NCBI GenBank assembly: GCA_019054805.1
Contig: JAHQIY010000010.1
Coordinates: 3,207,501-3,271,500 of the forward strand
DNA length: 64,000 nt
Direction: 5' to 3'
Source: Brachionus manjavacas
Taxonomy: Eukaryota; Rotifera; Eurotatoria; Ploima; Brachionidae
Shown: piece by piece, positions 58,686 through 64,000 of the stretch
How the letters are laid out: each line of letters opens with the position of its first letter
Numbering within the stretch: position 1 is the stretch's first letter
Notes under the pieces: generated by a model
Seen by the model: only the letters and a program-made list of their open reading frames with translations
Databases searched by the model: none
What the model was told of the DNA's origin: nothing
Program-made: the position numbers and the translations under genes

Positions 58686-58985
58686 GAAGTTGACGATCAA
58701 TTCAAAATATCATTTCAATTCAAAGGGTTTATCATTAAATATTAAAATAAATCTTTGAATTAGTTTAATAAATTTTAATGTAACATAGTAAACATGCTAT
58801 AACATGCTAATTACAAAAATAAAATAATAAAAAAAATTTTTTCTCAATCTATTGAAAAAATCGATCTTAAAAATTGAAATTTATGAACTCATTTTTTGTT
58901 AAGTTTATTTTGAAAATTTTTTCTAATTTTCAAAGTTTTAAAGCAGGCACATTTTTCAAAAAAATCTTTAATATTTTTCAAACCA
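58686..58985. repeat. AT-rich spacer, copy C
   Basis: Direct copy of 31541-31840. Confidence 0.6.
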
Positions 58986-60785
58986 CTAAAGCTTGAAAGC
59001 ACACTTTTCTCGCTCCAAAGCCGCCATTCGCGCATACAAGAAGAAATATTTGGAATTTAAACAGGACTACAAAAGAGACAAGCTTACATCAAATTCATGT
59101 TCAATCAACTGTTGAACATGATTCAATCAACTCGTCAATTGAGCGACGCAAGCAACTGGACAACACAATGGCATTTTACCGATGGCTCAGAAAGTACGAA
59201 AAGTTCAGCAAGTGGGTTGGCCAAAAGCTTGACGAAATGAGCCTGAGCAACCGACAGTCATTGCTGACCACAAACAGCTCGGTCAGCGAGCAGTTGATAG
59301 GGCACACTCTGCAAAATTTGAACTCAAAGTGGCAGGCGCTCGCCTACGAGGTGAACGAGCGCGAAAAAGAGTTTGCCGAAGCCAAGGACATACTTGAGTT
59401 CAATGACCAGTTCGAAAAGCTTGAAGAGTGACACAAGGACAAAGAGTTGATGATTCAGAGTGGCTACGTGGATCGCGACCATGAGCACTGTGCTCAACTT
59501 TTGAAAAAGGTCGACGACACCACATCGCCCACACATGAGCTCAAGCCAAAACAATTGATCGATATGGGCAACAAATTGATGCGATTGGGACGCACTGACT
59601 ACCAAATGGTGGCCGACAAAAATGACCGCTTGATCAACAGATCCGAGCTGATCAAGTCGGGTGTGAACAAGTACCGGCAAAAGTTGGTGGCTGCGCTGGA
59701 CGTTCATTTGTTGATGCATGACTTGGAAGACATTGACCAGCGCATTCTGGACAAGATAAGTGTTCTGCAAGTGGAGGTGGAGCACAAAAATTTAGACTCT
59801 GTCCAAGTGGCACAATCAAAGCTCAATGATCTTAAATCGGAGCTGAGTCCGATCGAGGAAAAGCTTGAGCAGGTGAAGACCGAGTCTTTGGCGGCCTCGT
59901 CTTTCGATCAACTCTCATAAAACTCAAAGTCTAAATCACATAATAATACATTCAATTAACTGGAACAATATAAACGAAAGAATTGCATATCAAGAATGGT
60001 CGAGTCCAGGGAGTTGAAGTGTTGGATTCGGGACATGGGAAACAGAATTGAGCAGCAAAGTGAGCCTAGCAGTGTTGGCGAGGCCGAGACTGGCATAAAT
60101 TTGCACCAAGAAAGAATGACTGAAATTGAGAGCAAGGCTTACAGGTTCATTGGTCTGAGTGACATGGCCAACTAGTTGATTGAGCGCAAGTCAACCGAGT
60201 CCAATTATCAGCTGGTGCAGTGGCAAATATCCAATTTTATCAAAGACATTGGTCAATTAAAAGAGCAGCTTGATTTTATGATCGATTTGAATAAAGTGGG
60301 ACAGAGATGAGTGGAGGACATGCACAAAGAGGCGAACCAACTGTTGGCCAGACACCAGACCACGCTGTACTCGTTGAGCACATGGTCGTCGCAAATAATT
60401 GCCAACATAAACGAACACCTTAAGGATCTTGACTTTCAATGGAACGGACTAAAGACTGCCGCAGAGACAAAGAGGAAATTTTTGGAAGATGCGTTCGAGT
60501 ATGTCTCGTTTACCAGGTTTTCCGATGACTTGTTTGCTTGGTTCGATGAAGTAGAGTCACAGTTGGTCAATGACGATCATGACATATCCTCGTGCAAAAT
60601 GCTCTTGTTGAGACACGAGAATTTGAGCAAACAAATTGAGGCACAATGTGACAAAATTTCCGAGCTTAACTCGTATATGTTGACAGATAAGGATAACTTT
60701 ATGCTGGCTGATATACAGCAAATGGCTGGTCAAGTCAAGCAGCGGTTCAATGAGCTCAAAGAGCCTAGCAAGATTAGGTAATTAA
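58986..60785 (+). pseudogene. Spectrin-repeat pseudogene fragment, copy 7 (both halves)
   Basis: Direct copy of copy 1 with the same three stops and the same AG|GTAATT end. Together with copy 1 it is the longest version in the window. Confidence 0.75.
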
Positions 60786-62709
60786 TTTATTTTTTTTATT
60801 AAATAGTTAGTCAATTCTTTTATTCATATTATTTTTTTAAATTAGATTTTTTTTAAAAATTTAATTGATTGATTTTTCTACGATTCTTTCGATGGAGGAA
60901 TTTTGGATTGATTTGGGAATATTTTAGAACGTGAGCCAAAGTTAAAGAAATTTTTTTGAGCAAAAACAAGAAAGAAAAGAATTGCCAAATTAAAGTTAAT
61001 AATCAATATCGAAAATTTTTATTATTATTTAGCTTTAATTAATTTCAATCATTAAATTTTTTTCTGATATTTTTTTTATTCTTAAGTCAGCCAAATTGAA
61101 TTAGATCCAAGACAAAAGTTTGTCAAAAGTTAAGAAAAGCGTTGAATTTTATAATCAAGAAAAATTTTAAACTTTTAAATATTAATTTAATTGTTAATTC
61201 AAAATTTCTAAAAAGTAATGGACTTATAGAATCATTTAAAAAAAACTAAAATATAAAAACTAAAAAAAGACTGCAGTGAATTGAGACTGACAAAATAAAA
61301 CATTTTTTAACAGTAGAAAGTCCGTCATGACTTGAGAAAAAATCTTCCATTTTTATTTCAATCTTTTTAGTCACAAACAAAATTATCAATATCACATCAA
61401 TTTTGCATTTAAATTATAAAATTTTATAACCATAAAATAATCAGTCAGAATTATTTATTAATTTTTCTTTTTATTTTTTTTAATTTTACATTTAATATTT
61501 AACAATTATCAAGAATAAAAAAATCATAATGTTTGCTTATTTAGTTCGAATACCTCTAATTTCGAATAAAATACCCTAGATATTAAAAAAATTCCCAATA
61601 ATTAAGATTATATATTAAAAAGTTAATTAACACTTTATTTAATAATTTAATATTATTATTTAATTTTTATCAAATATTATTGACTATCTCGAGCCAATTC
61701 TCCTTTAGATTGAAAAAATTAAATAAATCGAATCAAAAATCAAATAGGTAAATTTATTTAAGTCATAATAGATTTAAAAATTTTAAATATTGATAGGCTT
61801 TAAAAAATTAGGAAAAATAATCTGGTTTTAATTTAAAAATACATTATTTACATTTCTTAATTTTATACTCATTGAATTAATTAAAAAATTTCAAAGATAA
61901 ATAAACAAATTTGTCTTAAATTAAATAGCGTTTTTTTTTTAATTTTTCAATAAGTTAAAAATATTGGATTTCTTATTAATTTGGTGTTGATTAATTTTTT
62001 ATGGATAACTATTTTATTGGAGTATTTTATTCAAAATTTTGAGATTGATTTTAATCGTCCTCTAAATGATAACAAAACCGGGGGTGACCACTTTGATAAC
62101 ATAATGTGTTATCAGCTGATAACATAACCGGGTAGTCCCGAAACTTTTTCCTAATTTTAAAAATTATAAAATTAATTTTGGAATATGGATTTAAAGGTGG
62201 TTTTGGCTAATTTAAGGGTATATTTTGGGAAAGAAATTAAAAAAAATCTTAAAAAAAATTTAGGGTTAATTTGAAAAATGATTCCAATAAATTTTCATTT
62301 TAATTCACCATATCAAGATGTTTTTATTAAAATATATTAAACAAAAAAAATTGTAAATATAGATTCATTAATTCAATTTAATTAAAATGAAATACAAAAT
62401 TTAAAAATTGAGATTAAATTTTTAATAAAAAAATTCAACAATGTAATATATGAATTAAATTCAAATTTAATTTCATTTTTTTACTAAATTTTTGATAATT
62501 TAGTTGAAATTATTGAATATTGAAAGCTTTCAAACTGGCTCTTCTGGAAAGCTGTCGATATTTCCTTTATCTTTTATTGAAGATTTATTTATTTAGTATT
62601 TGAATATTTTTTAATTAAGATTTTAAGTTTTAAGATAATTTTATATATTTGAAAAAATAAAATTTCCAATTTGAATTTGAAAAATTATACTTTTTAAAAA
62701 ATTTAAATA
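60786..62709. other. Non-coding AT-rich tail of the repeat unit, third copy
   Basis: Direct copy of 48276-50196, with the GTTATC cluster at 62065-62140. At 62165-62190 it agrees with the mirror copy near 44220 rather than with its direct partner near 49670. Confidence 0.6.
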
Positions 62710-63215
62710 CAGTCAATCCTCGATATAACGAGCAAGTTGGGCGAAAATTTCACTGCTCGTTATATCGAAATTGCATTGAAAAAGATGGGCAAAAAATTTT
62801 TTTTTTCAAAATGTTTATTGGTAAAAAAATAAATAAAAATTAATAAAAATACAAAATTATTGTTTTTTTACAAAATCTTTAATAGATGTTTGTTTGGTAT
62901 TACATTTTTCAATCACAACATTATCAATATTAAACAAAAAATCAACTTTTTTGAGAAATCTTGGTTTTATTCAAAAAAATCTTTTTATTATTTCAACTTT
63001 TGTTTCAAGTGACTTTCTTTTTTTTTTTGATTAAGATTGGACATTTTTTATAAACAATTAGATAGGAAATGTTTTCTGGTGATTTATAGTTATTCATGAA
63101 GATAAGTTAATTGTTTTATTTTTATTTTTTTATAAACAGTGTGAAAAAATTTCTTTTGTTCAAGCTCGTTATATCAAGTTTTCGTTATATCGAAACTCGT
63201 TATTATTTATTCTTT
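62710..63215 (-). mobile_element. Internally deleted pogo/Tigger element, copy 3
   Basis: Same CAGTCAATCCTCGATATAAC end and the same fused transposase ends as copies 1 and 2, with homopolymer differences that shift the frame. Confidence 0.65.
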
Positions 63216-63429
63216 AGCAAGGGCCGTTTCTGACCACGTCACAGTACACTGTTAAATAAAGCGTACTGTTTTTACAAAATAACAAAAAAGAAAAATTTTA
63301 ATTTCAAAAATTTTAAGTTTTCAGGTTCTCAAGATAAATTAGATTATTTAAAAAGAGAATAATACACTTTAGAAAAATAAAAAAATTAGTAGAAGACTGA
63401 TCAATAAATGAAAAAAATATATATAATAT

Positions 63430-64000
63430 AAAAATTGAGTCAAAATTTAATTATTTCATATAGTTTATTTGCTATAATTGACCTATTTTTTAAATTGAAA
63501 ATTTTACGTAATTCCGTAACTGTTTGGTTGTCTTCGTTCGCTTTAATCTCTGTTTTATTTTGTACTTGTGAATCGAGCAAGACGACACCAAATCATTTTC
63601 ACTTGTTTGGCAAGTTTTCCATCACCTCTCTTGTTAAGTCCCCTTTGATATTTAAGGCAAATACATTATCCAGTATTGTTTTTGTGTATATATTTTGATT
63701 TAGTCGTATAAAAAAGTCACATTTAAGTTATTCAAGTCTTTGGTTACTTTGTTCAATTCTTAGCGCGTTCATGAGATGACTTGACCTACATCGAGTTCGG
63801 ACCCCATTCATTGTTTTTATCAAGTTACCCTCTATTCTTTTAACAGGTTTTTTTCGCACATGTTTAGATTGTAATTTTCAAGTCCATAGTAGAGTACGGG
63901 TCGAACGTATGTGTTGTATAAGTGCCCCTTCATGTTCGGGTGTATATTCTCCGTGGTGAAGCCTAATTTGTTCAGCCTTGCCAGAGCGGTTATTGCTGAC
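63430..64000 (-). mobile_element. LINE, copy 3 (C-terminal part, cut by window end)
   Basis: Direct copy of 50924-51500: the C-terminal domain of the LINE reverse transcriptase, read on the minus strand. The RT core lies beyond the window. Confidence 0.75.

Larger units (their letters stand above)
46967..59990 (-). repeat. Right arm of the 26-kb palindrome
   Basis: Reverse complement of 33915-46936 with small substitutions and homopolymer differences. Beyond 59990 the two sides diverge: this side continues with the second spectrin half, the other with the LINE piece. Confidence 0.92.
59476..64000 (+). repeat. Second copy of the 12.5-kb tandem repeat (runs off window)
   Basis: Matches 46967-51500 at an offset of about 12510 bp. 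The repeat continues past the window end, so the array may be longer. Confidence 0.88.

Noticed and set aside
27975-64000. A terminon-like giant subtelomeric Penelope composite as known in bdelloid rotifers
   Set aside because: No telomeric repeats are seen, the Penelope copies carry a GIY-YIG nuclease, and the other parts look like nested insertions rather than one element.

Overview
The window is eukaryotic and strongly AT-rich. It carries a few compact host genes with very short introns (51 and 56 bp) in a dense mass of decayed transposons. The mix of CR1/Jockey-like LINEs, Penelope-like elements with a GIY-YIG nuclease, Ty3/gypsy relics, pogo and SWIM-finger transposase relics fits a small invertebrate. 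A monogonont rotifer such as Brachionus is my best guess, but this is inference from style, not a species identification. I saw no rRNA, tRNA, CRISPR or prokaryotic operon.

Layout 1-25 kb. LINE debris (1-1090) leads to a near-perfect palindrome with 3.44-kb arms and a 369-bp spacer (2282-9532). Two host genes follow head to head: a MOSPD1-like ER membrane protein (minus, 9784-10545) and an MLX-type bHLH-zipper factor (plus, four exons, 10792-16887). The 4.8-kb second MLX intron holds MITEs and transposase relics. Downstream are a LINE reduced to its two ends between inverted satellite-like repeats, a SWIM transposase relic, a small two-exon secreted-protein gene (21842-22207), and two LINE 3' ends.

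Layout 25-64 kb. This is one amplified structure. A Penelope-like element and a Ty3/gypsy-type LTR element are nested in each other. Downstream lies a pseudogene fragment with spectrin repeats. These pieces, with a 5'-truncated LINE, a deleted pogo element and a hammerhead-ribozyme-bearing fragment, recur in both orientations. The order is: LTR/PLE/spectrin (27975-33835), its inverted copy (33915-39203), a unique-junction block (39204-40777), LINE and non-coding tail (40778-45628), inverted spectrin (45629-46936), a 30-bp centre, and then the whole mirror image out to about 59990. The right half is also a direct tandem repeat of about 12.5 kb that runs off the window end.

No new multi-gene system is obvious. 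The most interesting signals are the nested palindromes (especially the centre at 46937-46966 with an 18-bp templated duplication), the co-amplification of a host spectrin fragment with retroelements, and the hammerhead-like core of the Penelope-derived segment. Small substitutions separate the mirror arms, so they are not a trivial copy of one read, but an assembly artefact is not excluded. Many inter-copy differences are homopolymer-length changes typical of long-read error.
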